Below are positions 31,861 through 32,412 of a stretch of 32,412 bases of DNA, in pieces. The DNA is taken from assembly GCA_965367215.1 (NCBI GenBank), contig CBDUIJ010000019.1, positions 1 through 32,412 on the forward strand, given 5' to 3'. The notes under the pieces were generated by a model. The model was not told the origin of the DNA. It searched no databases and saw nothing but the letters and a program-made list of their open reading frames with translations. This stretch comes from Granulosicoccus sp965367215. Its GTDB lineage: Bacteria; Pseudomonadota; Gammaproteobacteria; Granulosicoccales; Granulosicoccaceae. Position 1 is the first letter of the stretch; every line of letters begins with the position of its first letter. A program made the position numbers and the translations under genes.

Positions 31861-32412
31861 TCAGCCTGAACGATGAATGGCGTGGTGAAGAAAAATGAGC
31901 TTGTCGCGCACCGGCTTTGTCAGAACAAAGGGGTAGAGATCCCGATGGCCCATGCTGCGATTCAGCTGGTTCAACCGCACACTCAGGGGAATCCACGCCT
32001 CTACCATGGCCTTGCCATCAAGCTGTTGCTGGGGTATGAAGCCGACCTCCTGTGCCGTTGTCATCGTGTCATGGATATGCAGATAGTGAGCGAAAGTCTC
32101 AGCCCAGTCCTCGTGCGGGTGGGCCGATGCATAGGCACTGATGAAACGAGACTGCCAATCGGCGCTGGGCCCCTTGTCGTAATGTCGTCTCAGTGCCTCA
32201 CCATAGTCCTGCCTTTCATCACCGAACACGGCACGAAAATCATCATGACCGCCAACACTGTCCACCAGTAACAACCAGAAGAAGTGTCCGGTCTCATGCC
32301 GCAAATGCCCCAGAGGCGTTCGGTAGTCCTCACCCAGGGCATTGCGCCGACGCTCGCGCTCCGCATCTTCTGCCTCGGCGATATCGATGGTTACCAGACC
32401 ATCGTCATGCCC
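31861..32412 (-). CDS. Putative zinc-binding metallopeptidase (Peptidase_Mx type), 5' part missing
   Basis: The frame is open to the window edge, so only the C-terminal 183 residues are seen; the start lies beyond 32412. The zinc motif HETGH (fragment residues 39–43) follows GEDYRTPLGHLR, and is succeeded by FRAVFGDERQDYGEAL and by SAYASAHPHEDWAETFAHYLH, where the HEDWAE stretch carries further conserved ligands. This order matches the Peptidase_Mx/COG4307 family of uncharacterised 'putative zinc-binding metallopeptidases', which usually also have an N-terminal zinc-ribbon, not visible here. Substrate and location are unknown. It converges on ggt across the terminator. Confidence 0.85.
   Translation of the reverse strand, partial: GHDDGLVTIDIAEAEDAERERRRNALGEDYRTPLGHLRHETGHFFWLLLVDSVGGHDDFRAVFGDERQDYGEALRRHYDKGPSADWQSRFISAYASAHPHEDWAETFAHYLHIHDTMTTAQEVGFIPQQQLDGKAMVEAWIPLSVRLNQLNRSMGHRDLYPFVLTKPVRDKLIFLHHAIHRSG

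Overview
This is a chromosomal stretch from a Gammaproteobacterium of moderately high GC. The block ftsK / trxB / COG3146-type GNAT protein / aat matches the trxB–ftsK–aat neighbourhood of Escherichia and Pseudomonas, but no lrp gene lies between trxB and ftsK. The genus cannot be fixed from the sequence. There is no rRNA or tRNA gene, CRISPR array, transposase, integrase or phage gene.

Layout. (1) 1–6459: ftsK (minus strand), then rightward trxB, a GNAT/COG3146 protein carrying an inserted acidic linker with a 9-bp tandem repeat, and aat. (2) 6648–10956: a threonine block. hom and thrC (minus) are divergent from a small Mth938-domain protein and a ThrE-type threonine/serine exporter (plus). 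(3) 10966–17319: mostly minus-strand metabolic genes. These are a ribitol-dehydrogenase-like SDR, a fused ATP-dependent dihydroxyacetone kinase, an AraC/GyrI-like regulator, a GFA-family protein and prs, with two small plus-strand genes of unknown function at 12190–12848. (4) 17704–24245: two very large hybrid histidine kinases facing each other, whose stop codons overlap. One senses the periplasm with two solute-binding domains. The other is cytoplasmic with CBS, GAF and three PAS domains. (5) 24592–26718: a putative 32-codon leader peptide coupled to a heavy-metal P-type ATPase that is split by a one-base frameshift, then two adjoining heptanucleotide tandem arrays. (6) 26832–32412: a secreted PQQ-type aldose dehydrogenase, a short MTA/SAH nucleosidase-like protein, a metallo-beta-lactamase-fold hydrolase, a lipoprotein gamma-glutamyltransferase with a strong terminator, and the C-terminal part of a Peptidase_Mx-type zinc metallopeptidase running off the window.

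Functional reading. Most genes are single-gene units with familiar jobs: chromosome segregation, thiol redox, N-end rule, threonine synthesis and export, PRPP synthesis, polyol/triose use and glutathione breakdown. The most unusual parts are the kinase pair, the leader-ORF/P-type ATPase locus with its frameshift, and the heptamer arrays. Nothing here is clearly a new multi-gene system. Several starts are non-ATG: TTG for ftsK, hom and probably the ATPase, and GTG for the MBL hydrolase and ggt. Good upstream Shine–Dalgarno sequences support hom, the MBL hydrolase and ggt.
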